Source: Anticarsia gemmatalis
Taxonomy: Eukaryota; Arthropoda; Insecta; Lepidoptera; Erebidae
Assembly (NCBI RefSeq): GCF_050436995.1
Contig: NC_134745.1
Coordinates: 10,912,001 to 10,976,000 of the forward strand
Length of the DNA stretch: 64,000 nucleotides
Direction: 5' to 3'
Below the pieces are notes generated by a model. That model was not told the origin of the DNA, made no database searches, and saw only the letters and a list, made by a program, of their open reading frames with translations. The position numbers were made by a program, and so were the translations under genes. This document shows positions 52,201 to 62,737 of this stretch, one piece after another (position 1 is the stretch's first letter; each line of letters opens with the position of its first letter).

Positions 52201-52934
52201 GCGGGTGGTGGCGGCGCGCGTGGTCGCGCAGGTGCTCGCGGCGCAGGAAGGCGCGGCGCGTGGCGCAGCAGCTCGGAGGCTAGAGAGGAGGTAGCTGGGG
52301 GCGGTACCGGGGTGCGGGTGGTGGCGGCGCGCGTGGTCGCGCAGGTGCTCGCGGCGCAGGAAGGCGCGGCCGCAGGCGCCGCACGCGTGGCGCCGCTCGC
52401 CCGTGTGGCGGCGCGCGTGGCGCAGCAGCTTGGAGGCGGAGCGGAAGGCCCAGGCGCAGTCGGGGTAGCGGCAGCGGTAGGGCCGGTCGCCGGTGTGCGC
52501 GCGCGCGTGCTCGCGCAGGCGGCAGGGCAGGCGGAACACGCGGCCGCAGCCGGGCCAGGCGCACGCCAGCCCGCCGCGCGCGCACACGGACTGCGCGTGC
52601 GCGCGCAGCCCCGAGGCCCAGAAGAAGCGGCGGCCGCACTCGGCGCAGCGGTGCGGCGCGTCGTCGGGGCTGTGCTCGGCGTCCAGGTGCTTGAGCAGCT
52701 CGGCGCGCGCCGCGAACGTGCGCGGACAGCGCTCCTCGCCGCCGCCGTCCAGCGCCTTCCGCACGGGACACTCCACGGTGGCGCGGCTCTGGGTGCGGAC
52801 CGCGGGCCGTCTGTTGTGCGCGTTTTTGTGCTTCCGCAGTCTCTCTTCGCTCCAGAACCCCTTGTTGCAATCGGGTTCGTCGCACTGTGATGAGTTGTAA
52901 AAATCCATACTAATATTATAAATGCGAAAGTAAC

Positions 52935-52989
<55 letters not shown>

Positions 52990-54561
52990 GCTACTCAATC
53001 ACGCCTAAACTACTGAACCAATTTGCATGAAATTTGGTATGGAGATAGTTTGATACCCGAGAAAGGACATAGGCTACCATTTACCCCGGAAAAATGACGC
53101 ATTTTCCGGGAAAATTAAGGTGGCGAACGAAGTCGCGAATATTCAATATTATAATGACACTGAATTAACAAAATTCCGTTGTCATGGCAACTGTTTTAAT
53201 GGCGGATATGCCTTAGCTCGATTTCAATATATTAAGATATATAAATAATTTTGAGAATATATTACGTGAAAAAAATCATTATTTATATCACTACGACCAA
53301 TAGGAGCAGCGTAACAGTAAAAAGTGTTACAAAAACGTGGAAAATTCTGACCCGTTCTATCTTATATGACGCAAGCGAAGTTGCGCGGGTCAGCTAGTAA
53401 TAAATAATTTGATTAATACTGAAAGGGAAAATTCTTGCAGTATGTAAACATTACTTAGTATTTTGAATACCTGGAGTTTTAAGGTCCTTCTCATAACATT
53501 TAATAAATAAAAGGTTATATGTATATAGGCTAGAACTAGATAGTGACCTTAGTTTTTAATTAAGTACCTTAAACTTGACCGCTCTATTGGAGAAGCAATC
53601 TATGGCTATGGTCTGACTGAGTGTTGATGTACATGATACTTCATTAGATTGTTTTGGAGTGTGATGAATTGGAGTCAGAACTGCACCATCGGGCACTACG
53701 TTTATGATGAAATCTGTCTTTTGCTCAGTTTCAGCCAACTGTGGAATTTCATCTGTGAATTATAAATGTTTGTTAGTAACACAAAAAAATACCTCCTAAT
53801 GTCATCCAACCAGAGCCAATACTCACAATTATTGATGACTATATCCATATTATTAGATAAGTCAAGATGCCACTTGACTTTCTTTTCAGGAGATACATTG
53901 TCTTCAATGCTTGATGATATATTCTGTAATAGCAAAATATTTATGAAATCAGGAACACCACTAGTCTTCCAAAAACATAAATTAATTACATAAACTGATG
54001 TTAAGATAAAAAAGCTTGTGTTATTTCATACCTGTACAGGTTCTTCACAGTTTATAAATGACTCTATATTGAGCGAACTTTGATGAACACTTTTATCCAC
54101 ATCTGAAATTAGAAAGTATTGAGAGATTGTAGCCTTCAATGTAACAAACCTTTAAACTATAAGAAATTATGACAACACTTACTGTTAATTTGTATAATAT
54201 TGCCAGAAATATTGGCATCTACATCAGTCTCAGGTGATTTATTCACATTATTCTCCTCAACATTGTTATTTGCTATTGCTAATTTCAAAATAGATTGTTT
54301 TGTGATGATTGGAATTTTGATTTCTCCATGTTTAGTGATTGGCTTAGGTTGTTGTTCAGGTGTGCTTGCCTTGATAACATTGGAACTTGTGACTAGAGAT
54401 TTTGTTCCTGGAGATTCATGAACATTAGATATGTTTGTCCTGGGTGCAGAAACCTTAGGTTTTCGTCTGAGAATATTTGGTTTCTGAAATGTTTTCTTGA
54501 CAACATTTTTTTCTTGTGATACAAACATAGCTTTTAAGTATCTTTCTTCATTGGAAGACAG
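49247..54561 (-). CDS. C2H2 zinc-finger protein, possibly ZXD-like
   Basis: Exons on the minus strand, in order: 54561-54183, 54102-54032, 53923-53827, 53752-53568, 52884-52308, 50509-50373, 50236-49976 (end uncertain by 6), 49833-49748, 49669-49567 and 49327-49247. All joins keep frame and give about 658 codons. The N-terminal third is polar. The fifth exon encodes about six fingers: FKCDEPDC joined across the intron, a degenerate one, a C2HC one (RRFFWASGL), and three regular ones joined by TGDRPY and TGERRH linkers. The sixth exon adds GCEQKFPNVNSLYLHAKR, like the SLYIHSKKH type of ZXD proteins. The acidic C-terminus ends FLMNGEELT. Likely a nuclear DNA-binding transcription regulator. The start is unsettled: the first in-frame ATG seen is at 54528-54526, but the exon is open upstream. 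The fifth exon runs into the 113-bp array; only the splice at its first GGTACC (after 52308) fits the next exon's phase. The ZXD link is tentative. Confidence 0.72.
50620..52369. repeat. 113-bp tandem array, about 15.5 units, derived from zinc-finger coding DNA
   Basis: GGTACC recurs every 113 bases from 50721 to 52303, 15 times, and I found a single base difference in the whole array (A at 51521). Read on the minus strand, a unit contains the end of the last finger (AFLRREHLRDHARRHH), a stretch coding PHPGTAPSYLLSS, and ELLRHA, which resembles the SKLLRHARR of the previous finger. 113 is not a multiple of three, so read-through changes frame in each unit and meets a stop at 52054-52056. Most of the array therefore has to be intronic. 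Very high GC. Its uniformity points to recent expansion, or to an assembly error. Confidence 0.85.
52885..53567 (-). other. Zinc-finger gene intron largely made of a Helitron
   Basis: Donor GTACTT after 53568 and acceptor TCATCACAG before 52884. The Helitron at 52904-53397 takes up 494 of 683 bases and stops 18 bases short of the acceptor AG end. Confidence 0.65.
52904..53397 (+). mobile_element. Non-autonomous Helitron F with long (TCTG)n and inner insert
   Basis: Starts TCCATACTAATATTATAAAT, has (TCTG)n at 52936-52990, and ends with the CGCAA/TTGCG hairpin then CAGCTAG. It is about 200 bases longer than its relatives because of extra DNA at about 53075-53285, which includes a GGAAAATGACGCATTTTCC palindrome and a second Helitron-like body. 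It lies on the opposite strand to its host gene. Confidence 0.7.
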
Positions 54562-55713
54562 CTGAAAGTAATTGTTAACATTAGGCATATGCTTACTTAA
54601 AAAAAAATAGCCGTAATTTTTTCCCATGTAAAAGCAGATCCCTAATACTTCAAGGAAGAATATGATTTTAAAGTTCAAACTACACTTACAACACTAAGAG
54701 TTAACTTAGCTAAAATCTACTTTTCTTGCAAGTTACCACAATAAACACACCTTAAACAGCTCAATTCTATTAAGAATTTTGTGAGACAAAACATTCTGCT
54801 TCTATTACTGATTGGCAGACATATTAGGTAAATAAATCACTTCTAAAGCTCTTCACTGCTTTAACTATTTAATTTATTCAATTGCTACTTACACAAACAT
54901 TATGTGAGTTAACTTACTAGTCAAAATGTCTATAAAGGAAATGTTATTATGATGAACAAACAAAATAACTACAGGTTAAGCATAATAAATTATGACCATA
55001 ACAAAAATAAACTCTAATGTTGTGCATTCATGACATTGTTATTCTACATGTCACATGCACAACAGTATTTTAAGATCTACAGGTTTACTCCACAGTATAA
55101 TATATAATAATAACTAGTAATATTCCTTCAATTTCATAGAATTATAGTAAATTTATGAGTTTTATGGATATTTCGCTTGTAATTTTATGATTTGTTATAT
55201 GCACAAGAAACATTGCAATAGGGTAGATGCAATAGCTACACAGCGTCTATCAGAGAAATACTGTTATAATGTGACCTTAAAGTGATAATATAATAATAGA
55301 ATCGTAGGCACTTACTATTTCATTTGATTTCTATAGAATATAAACAAAAACGAAAATTTAATTCTTCCATTTACTTCACACCACCATCCGCCCGCCGTCC
55401 AATAAAAAAGTTATGTATGAGTCGAGGTGAACACTAGGCTTTTTAGCCATACACATTGTGAAAACAACTATAATAAGCAACACTAGGAAGGTTACCCGTA
55501 CATGCACGGGTAACTTTATACCAATCAGGCTAAGGGACAGGACTACGGACGGGAATATACCTAGGTAGGTATTTCAAATAAAATTGTGATCTTATTCAAT
55601 ACGTAGTATGTAATGGTCATATCATAAATATCTAATATTTTGCACATTACAATAACTTTTGATACGATTTTTTATTAATTAGAAATAATTTATCTTATTT
55701 TTACTATACTCAC
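54562..55713 (-). other. Presumed first intron of the zinc-finger gene
   Basis: AT-rich. It is bounded by GTGAGT (minus strand, just below 55714) and by TTACTTTCAG before 54561. No further exon could be proven, though the phase mismatch between the two sides suggests that a small one exists or that translation begins downstream. Confidence 0.4.
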
Positions 55714-55792
55714 CGTGAAAATTCCCTAAAATTATTTGATTTGAATAAAATGGCTGCATCTTCAGACAATAGTGATATTTTACATTCATTTT
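55714..55792 (-). other. Probable first exon of the zinc-finger gene (5' UTR or N-terminus)
   Basis: On the minus strand an ATG at 55792-55790 opens MNVKYHYCLKMQPFYSNQ and ends at a consensus donor (CACG/GTGAGT). The phase (1) does not fit the next exon found at 54561 (phase 0), so either an exon is missing or this exon is untranslated. The 5' boundary is not known. Confidence 0.35.
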
Positions 55793-56164
55793 AAATAATA
55801 ATTTGATAAAACAAAACTAAATGAACAGATAGGGTAGCTTTGTTAAAGTTTATGCGTATTTATGCGAATATATTACGAAAATATGCATTTCTTTTTTGTT
55901 AATAAATAATTCGCTTAAGGTCTCACAATTCAAATAAAAAAATTATTAATACTGGCAAGTCAACTGTCCTATCTCTGTCACACTGACAGTAAAATTAAAC
56001 TGACGAAACATAACAGAGCGGCATGATCTAACCTATAACCGCGAAATAATAAAAATATTTCATAACGTAAAAATATACTATGCATTGAATTAAACAAAAT
56101 ATACAATTTTGTTCGTTACTACAGTAACAATAATAAAAAGTGCATTGGTGCCATGTTTTAATTC
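55793..56164. promoter_or_regulatory. Divergent promoter region
   Basis: About 370 bases separate the presumed 5' exon of the minus-strand zinc-finger gene from the start codon of the plus-strand Myb-like gene. Both promoters must lie here. It is AT-rich with an ACTGACAG-type stretch near 55960-56000; no TATA box is obvious. Confidence 0.45.
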
Positions 56165-57836
56165 ATGATGGGGTTGGAAGATTTATTGAGTGAGTGTGAT
56201 GATTTGAACGAACCATCATGTATGGATAAAATACTGATGTATTTGGAAGAAATTAAAGAAGAAGATGATATGTTTATGGAGGTAACAACATTACAGCTTC
56301 TTTTGTTTGATCTTAAAAAAAAATAGGTCTTACTGATGTGTGGTTTCGCATTATTTAGGTTGTGTAACTAGCTAATAAGCTGAAATATAATGCATACAGG
56401 CTTACTAGACCAATTACCGTCTTATTAAATGATGAACTGCCAAATGCATGATATTTTTGTAGATTATACTTACTTACTTACACTGGATATTTCATATAAA
56501 TCCTGGCCATAATTTTTTTGGCCCAAACTAATATTGCAGGCATTACTTGATAAATTACGAGCTGAAGAAATTACATGGGAACAACCTTGGTATCAACAAA
56601 ACACCTCCATTTCAAGGCCGCTGAAAGAAAGATGTGACAATAAAAAAGAAGAAACATATAGGACTGATACCATTTGTAAAGAAGAAAACAAGCTCATTTT
56701 AAAAAACTGGCATGAATTAATTGCAGTAAGACTAAATATAAATCAACTTTATTTTTTATTGTAATTCCTATTTAACATTTAAAAACAGCTTATATCACAT
56801 AACCTTTTTTTGTTAACCAGGAGTATGATATACCAGACAAATTGATATGTTTGGCACGTTGGAAAAATAAAGACAAAAGTAGGTTACCCAATACTCCAGA
56901 AGAGCGTGTAAGACGATTTGTTGTGTCATATTTGGCCCGTGGATTACAAAGGACTTCATTCCAAATATTCAGACACATTCAGACTTATTACGGTGGCCCA
57001 GTCAAGGGACACTATTCTGAAGCAGAAGAACGAATTATGAAAGTATGTTTTAAGCACCACCCAAATAATGCGGTTGTCTTGTTATCTATGGTATTGGGAA
57101 GAGAGCCTCGAGGAATTTATAAAAGATTACAACAACTGTATAATGGTAAGTAAAAATGTTTGAATAAACCAATCTTGGTGTTTATTGTTTGGGATCCTAA
57201 ATTTTTATATTCAATTTGATTACAGGAAAACCAGTCAAAAAAAGAATAAAGTGGAATTTAGATTTAGCTACCAAATTTTTAAAATTACTTATGAAGTATA
57301 CAGGATTACCTCTAGAAGAACTAAAGAACAGAAGGTTTGATAAAGAAGTATGGTTAAAACTTGGTAAAAAATTTGATCAACATTATATTTATTTGCAAAG
57401 TTTTTGGTATGATAGTCTCCATGTTCAATTATTTGTGAAAAGCAGTGTTAAGATAAAAAAATTAAGGAAGAAAGCACTTAAAATGTAAGTAAGTCAACAA
57501 ATGTAAAGATTGGGCTGCATTATTAAACTAAAAAGCTCATAATTCATAATATTTGTTTGCAGAATTTTGGAGTCTCCTTATCAAATCTGGAGTGATATTA
57601 GATGGAAAGATGTTATCAAACATTTTCCGGATGGATTTACACATCGTTTCTTGTACAAATTATGCCGTAATCTTGTATATAAAAAACGTAAATATCTAAA
57701 ACGGCCTTTGGCAGATGTAGTTAGTTTTGCTTTTTCAAACCTTAAAAATGGTCGCAAGCGTCGTTTAAGGACTGTACGATTAAATGAACAAAACGAGTTG
57801 GAAGCAGTTGTATACAATAAGTTACGCACTGACTGA
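56165..57836 (+). CDS. SANT/Myb-like nuclear protein, uncharacterised
   Basis: Five exons: 56165-56281, 56540-56725, 56821-57145, 57226-57484 and 57563-57836, total 1,161 nt, 386 residues, all in frame with GT-AG introns of 77-258 bases. The N-terminus is acidic (LLSECDD, EEIKEEDD). Around residues 150-200 GHYSEAEERIMKVC, followed by a helix and LGREPRGIYKRLQQLY, has the spacing of a SANT/Myb-type repeat. A second, looser one starts KRIKWNLDLATKFLKLLMK with a later W-LKLG-KF. A third region has IRWKDVIKHFPDGFTHRFLY, and the C-terminus is strongly basic. The layout recalls TTF1/Reb1-type proteins, in which several Myb-like repeats bind DNA; this is a tentative match. The start is the first of two adjacent ATGs. 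It shares a promoter region with the zinc-finger gene. Confidence 0.75.
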
Positions 57837-57844
57837 ATTACTTT

Positions 57845-57850
57845 AATAAA
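57845..57850 (+). terminator. Poly(A) signal AATAAA of the Myb-like gene
   Basis: Only nine bases after the stop codon, so the 3' UTR is very short. Confidence 0.5.
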
Positions 57851-57945
57851 TAGTATTTAAGTATTCTGAATTATATGTTGTATTTCTACCCTACTGCTGA
57901 AAATATATCAATATACATTCCAATAATAATGGTCTGCTCATGGCT

Positions 57946-58251
57946 TGGTGATAACTAGAGTTATAGGCTCCGATAGTCGACTATCACTAGTTTGGTATAG
58001 CTGATAGTATTGTTATACAAAAATAGTTTCAATAGTATCGGAACTTTAAGCTGTAATATTATCAATACTTAAATTTTTGATACTATCGATAATATTACAT
58101 AAAAATTGACATTATCGTAGTGCCATGTAATAGTATCGGTAAATTTATGTAAAATATTATTTAGTATTAGTAAATTTGTGATATTGAAAGTATCGATATT
58201 GTTGCTGGTTAAAGTTAACTATCGATAGTTGGTCAACTATAGTGATAACCA
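57946..58251. mobile_element. MITE-like element rich in TATCGATA motifs
   Basis: The left end TGGTGATAACTAGAGTT and the inverse of the right end, TGGTTATCACTATAGTT, are imperfect inverted repeats. Inside are many ATAGTATCG and TATCGATA type motifs. The 306 bp are non-coding. Family unknown. Confidence 0.4.
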
Positions 58252-59537
58252 TAAATCTTGTAAATAAATAATCTTGTATATTTGTGACATTTGGTAACTG
58301 CCAGTAACTGGTAACATATTAATTTGTCGTATCTGATGGTAATGTCCATTTGTCGACTGTAGACTAGAGCTCCTAATGAACCCAATGCATTGTTTTTTAT
58401 TTTAAATGGCATATCAGACAATGAATTATCAAATATAACTACGATCGATTAAGAAAATATAACAATTCAAGACAAATGCAACTTTATTTAGGTATTTAGT
58501 TTGGTAATTTTTTCAAACACAGATAAAACTTAAAAATTTGCAAGGAAAACTTATCGTAAGTAACTAAAGACAAGACTGTCGTCTACCAACTTTAGCGTTT
58601 TAAGAAGTGCGCTTTTAATCACGGTTTTAATAATATAGTCGACAGCAAAATCCGGTGGCTTGTGTGCGGCTACCCTAAAAGCATACAAACTATGGATTTT
58701 TTAACTTGATAATCCATAAAAATCTGCAAAATGTTAATAATTATGCTAGGGACTTTCCCCGATGGATTTTCTGTTGCAATTCAATTTATTGCTCATGGCA
58801 GTGTTGCCCACGCCTTCGTTTTCTCCCATATTTCAGGGAGTTACTATTATATTTTTAACAATTTCAAGGTGTCAATATTCTCAAAGGCGTGTTACTGTAT
58901 ATGAGTGTTTTTACGGTTTATTTGATCAGTTGTAGAAATATTTTGTGAAATTTCAGTTTAACATAATAATATCTGCTTTTACTCGATGATGTTATGATGT
59001 TTACAAAGGTCATGACGCGTAATGCAAGGTAAATGCAAGCATGGCAAAGGCTAAAAAAATGTTCAATTGATGCCCCAACTCGTTTAAGCAAATACCATAG
59101 CGTATTGGCGGTATCACAGCATGCTGTTCATTTAAATTTTACCACAATTTGACATAATTTTTATGATTGAAATATCTAAAGAACTTAATATACGTGAATC
59201 ACTAGGCCGGCACAGGGTAGCTTCTGTACTATTTAGCCATGACTATTATTTTCTAATTATTTTCTTTTTCTGAGACAGCGCGTCGTGTCGGTTCAACAGA
59301 GCCTGAATTTTTATCGGGGCGTGTGTATAAGATTTTAAAGATGTTATTTGTTTAAAAAATGGCAACACTGCTTGGTTCATTGTCAATGTCATCATCGCAT
59401 TGTCTGTTTGGTTTTGGTTTGTTTGGCGTTTGTAATAGTTTGCAATTAATGGAGTTAATGCGTTTAAGGAGCTTTAAGAGCAACATACAGTGTAAAACGA
59501 TATTTTTCTATAATATATTTTTAAACAATATTAGATC

Positions 59538-60271
59538 ATGGTTTATATATCGGCAGTGAATAAAAATTTCGACAGAAAACTTGAAGAAATTATTGACAGT
59601 GACGATGAAATACCCGGTAAGTGTTGTTTGTAAACAAAGCAGAAATATATTTTGAAAAAATATAAGCTTTAGGTAAATTGATGAAGAAATGCGTATTCTC
59701 GAGCATATATATCTAGTTTCCGAAAAATCACCGTTTAATAAGAACGCATCATGATAAAAAATTCCTGCATGAACAATGTTATTTAATATTGTTTTGTGTA
59801 TGTTATTTTGCTTAGGTAGGTCTCTATATGCGCAATAGTCAGTATATCAGTATGACATTATAATAATATACCTAACTGTGTCATCATACTCATAATTTGC
59901 TTTCAGATGATTATGATTACCTTGACATATATCCCCAAGCCTATTTGGATGATACCCGTTTTGGAGACCTAGAAGAAATTGAATCCCAAGATCAAGATAC
60001 TACGAGCGAACCCTGTACAAATATACGTAACAATTTCGGGTACTTAAAGCATAAGGATTACTTTATTTTTCAGTGCATTCAGCATTTACCGGATGATACT
60101 CTATCATGGTTCTTTGATTTTCTTATTTACAAAGAAGTACATTATAAATACAGTTTTCTAAAACCTTGTCTAGTGCTTGATTATAAGAATTATTATGTAA
60201 GATCCACACCAAGGACAATAAGCTTAAAAGAATGGAAAGAACAGATAAAAAATAAAGTATATGCTATATAG
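59538..60271 (+). CDS. Small acidic protein, not recognised
   Basis: Two exons, 59538-59616 and 59907-60271, joined in phase 1, total 444 nt, 147 residues. The first exon encodes MVYISAVNKNFDRKLEEIID and a run of acidic residues (DSDDE). The second begins DDYDYLDIYPQAYLDD, continues acidic, then has an aromatic-rich part with PDDTLSWFFDFLIYKE and a final basic stretch ending KNKVYAI. No signal peptide or clear membrane helix. No family recognised. Both splice sites are good (GTAAGT, TTTCAG), and the codon pattern and AATAAA at 60330 support a real gene. It may be a partner or adaptor protein, but nothing in the sequence says which. Confidence 0.65.
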
Positions 60272-61426
60272 AATTCTATGTTATTATTACTTTATATCAC
60301 CACTCAAGCAATAGCATTGCAATTGATAAAATAAACAGTAAGTTTGTAAGTTGTTATCATTGATCATAAACCTAAGGGAAATCAGAGTTTAATATTATTA
60401 TTATTGTAAGTCATTGCTTACACACACACACACACATACATTTTCACACAAAATAATGTAGTGTGTGCGCTGTTGTACATCATACATCATCACAAAGCAG
60501 AGCTCTATAGAGCCCGAGAAATACCAAATGGCCAGTGATTTACCTGCAATTATTTGTAATATCAACATCAAGTAGACATCGACAGATGCAAATGTCAAAA
60601 CCGCGAAAAATGTTGCTAACTATAATAAATTGTGTAGTGATGAGCGACTACGAATACTCGCAATTTCTACGATAATGCTTTAATAGTTGAGGAGTGATGG
60701 TGATTAATATTTACTGCTACTTCAACGGACCTAATTCAAAGAAAGGCAACAAAATTTCGAGCCAAGCAGTTTTGGGCTAATGTATTGAAGTCGATTGTAT
60801 AAATCGTTATGTACGATGTAAAATCGGCTAACATAGGTATATAATTTGTACTTTCTACGCCTGAATATTGCGATTTTCGAGAGATAGTTTTAGAGTTAGG
60901 CTCATCTTATCTGTTTAATTGGTCATTGCGAATTGTGACAAAAACTTTATGACTAGCCTAGCTTGTCTACTGCACTGTCCCTTACTATTCGTGAATATTC
61001 AGTAAACTAGGTATTTAATTTTAAGTAAGTCACCTGAAATGGAATGTCAGAGAAGCGAAGAGAGCTCAAGTTGAATTCACTTACATCATCCCTAAAATCC
61101 CGTCTTTTGACACTTGTCAAGTGTCAACACTGTCAACTTAAGTTAAATGTCGAAAATATCAAATAGGTAGGAACAGGTAACTGCGGGCACCAGTCAAACT
61201 TATTTATTGCCGGCTTGGTACGTTCTTACAGTAACTTTATTATATATTATTTGTAATATATTAAACTGCTTCATTAAAATTAAATAATTATTTGGATGAG
61301 TAGTAAAAGAACGAAAATCCCGTGTTTTTATGCAACGCTCAATATCGAAGAATAATTAACTGCTATTTGCGTTTTCTACATAAAATTTCACGACTATCTA
61401 CACAAGTATCTACTACTTTTGTGAAA
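60272..61426. other. Spacer before the LDAH gene
   Basis: Holds a short (CA)n microsatellite at 60420-60437. Nothing else is recognised. The end, from about 61200, is the likely promoter and 5' UTR of the LDAH gene. Confidence 0.5.
60330..60335 (+). terminator. Poly(A) signal AATAAA of the small acidic protein gene
   Basis: Located 58 bases after the stop codon at 60271. Confidence 0.45.
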
Positions 61427-62727
61427 ATGAGAAACGAGTATGTGACTCTAAATAACGTGCAAACACATTTAATAACATGGGGTGATCCTTTCGATTGTAA
61501 TGGCCAGGATGTCATCATATGTATTACTGGAAATCCTGGTATAACCGACTTTTACATAGATTTTGGATCAGAGCTACACAGAAATACTGGATTACCATTG
61601 TGTGTGATTGGTAAGTCAATAGCAATAAGGTATAATATAATAATCAAACAAATTATGTAGTAAAAGACATATTCATATTTTTATAAAACCTTAATCTACA
61701 GATAAATTGGTACTATTATTATTATTGTTAATGATAAGATACCCTAGATTCCTAGCAAATAATATTTGTAGGTTGACTCTAATCTATGATTTGTTTTCAC
61801 TTCTTGGATGAAGTAATAATATGTCGTTTGAGCAAATGTTACAAAAAATCACTAGCTATGCCAACCTCTTTCAATCTGGTACCAGATGTGGGTGAAACAA
61901 TCGCCTAGATCATAACTTTTATTCAGATGTGGTGGCTTATCAAAATAAGTTTTTTCTTTAAGTCATAATTATGGTTGTCAATTTTATCTGTAATAAATAT
62001 TTTTTTTCTATTTGTAGGTCAAGCTGGCCATGAAGAAGTTCCAGATGAAAAGTCTAATGTACTTAGAGGACAGCATGATTTATTTAATCTAAAAGGTCAA
62101 CTTCAACATAAGCTAGAACTTATCAATAATTATATAGATAAGCAGAGTAAATTACATCTAATTGGTCATTCCATTGGAGCTTGGTTAATTCTAGAATTAT
62201 TAAGAGATAATGAAAACTTAATTGCTCGACTTTCTTCAGTAAATTTATTATTTCCAACATTGCAAAAAATGGCTGAAACCAGGAATGGTAAACTTTTAAA
62301 TAATGTTATCAGAAATGTTCATGTATTAGTTCTATTCTTATTCTATTTAGCATATGCATTACCAGCTTTAATTCTTACCTTTTTGGTAGAGGTTTATCTG
62401 AAAGTGCAGTCTCTTCCTTTACACTATTCAAAGTGTATATTAAAGTTCTTAAGGCCTACAGTTGGGGAAAAGGTTTTGTTTTTAGCTTACAATGAAATGG
62501 ATACTGTGAAAAGTTTGAATACTGAAGTTTTAGAAAAAAGTAAACACTTAATCAATGTTATATACAGCAACAGAGATAATTGGGCTCCTGTTAGTTACAT
62601 GGAGGAACTACAAAGTTATCGTCCACATATACACCTTACAGAAGTAGACATTGATCATGCCTTTGTACTAAAATCTTCTGAAAAAGTAGCTGAAATGGTT
62701 TCAAGCTACATCAAAACCAAAATCTAG
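61427..62727 (+). CDS. Lipid droplet-associated hydrolase (LDAH) homologue
   Basis: Two exons, 61427-61610 and 62018-62727, joined in phase 1, total 894 nt, 297 residues (human LDAH is about 325). The alpha/beta-hydrolase fold is clear: ITGNPGITDFY (oxyanion-hole strand and loop typical of LDAH), GQAGHEE, then LIGHSIGAWL with the catalytic Ser in G-H-S-I-G. A hydrophobic hairpin (VLFLFYLAYALPALILTFL), which targets these proteins to lipid droplets, lies in the middle. Late in the protein NRDNWAP and DIDHAFVL supply the likely Asp and His of the triad. The frame is open upstream of 61427 to 61322 but has no ATG there, so this ATG is the start. Known role in animals: surface of lipid droplets, linked to cholesterol ester and triglyceride turnover, with an enzymatic activity that is still debated. 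Confidence 0.9.
61611..62017 (+). other. Intron of the LDAH gene
   Basis: GTAAGT...TTTGTAG, 407 bases, phase 1, AT-rich, with nothing further recognised. Confidence 0.7.
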
Positions 62728-62731
62728 ATAA

Positions 62732-62737
62732 AATAAA
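62732..62737 (+). terminator. Poly(A) signal AATAAA of the LDAH gene
   Basis: Five bases after the stop; a second AATAAA group occurs near 62816-62826 and could be the one used. Confidence 0.4.

Larger units (their letters stand above)
57837..59537. other. Spacer before the small acidic protein gene
   Basis: Contains a TATCGATA-rich MITE-like stretch (57946-58251) and otherwise AT-rich DNA without a recognisable gene. The last 200 bases would hold the promoter of the gene at 59538; a short open frame from ATG 59359 overlaps it in another frame. Confidence 0.5.

Noticed and set aside
52054..52307. Read-through of the finger frame into the array as a real C-terminus
   Set aside because: The frame shifts in each 113-base unit and gives only Ala/Pro/Arg-rich text. 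The downstream exons join in phase from the first unit, so the tail is best seen as intron.
50620..52369. CRISPR-like array
   Set aside because: The units are directly adjacent with no spacers, derive from zinc-finger coding DNA, and the genome is eukaryotic.
50616..52890. Plus-strand open frames across the 113-bp array and the finger exon, rich in Ala, Arg and Gly
   Set aside because: They are antisense shadows of the minus-strand finger exon and of the GC-rich array. The fingers on the minus strand, with regular spacing and linkers, are the real coding frame.
57581..57829. Minus-strand 82-codon frame over the last exon of the Myb-like gene
   Set aside because: Mirror of the real exon; no start context or splice partner.
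59359..59559. 66-codon open frame starting ATGGCAACACTG
   Set aside because: It overlaps the start of the next gene in another frame and has no splice partner. It may be in the 5' UTR or promoter.
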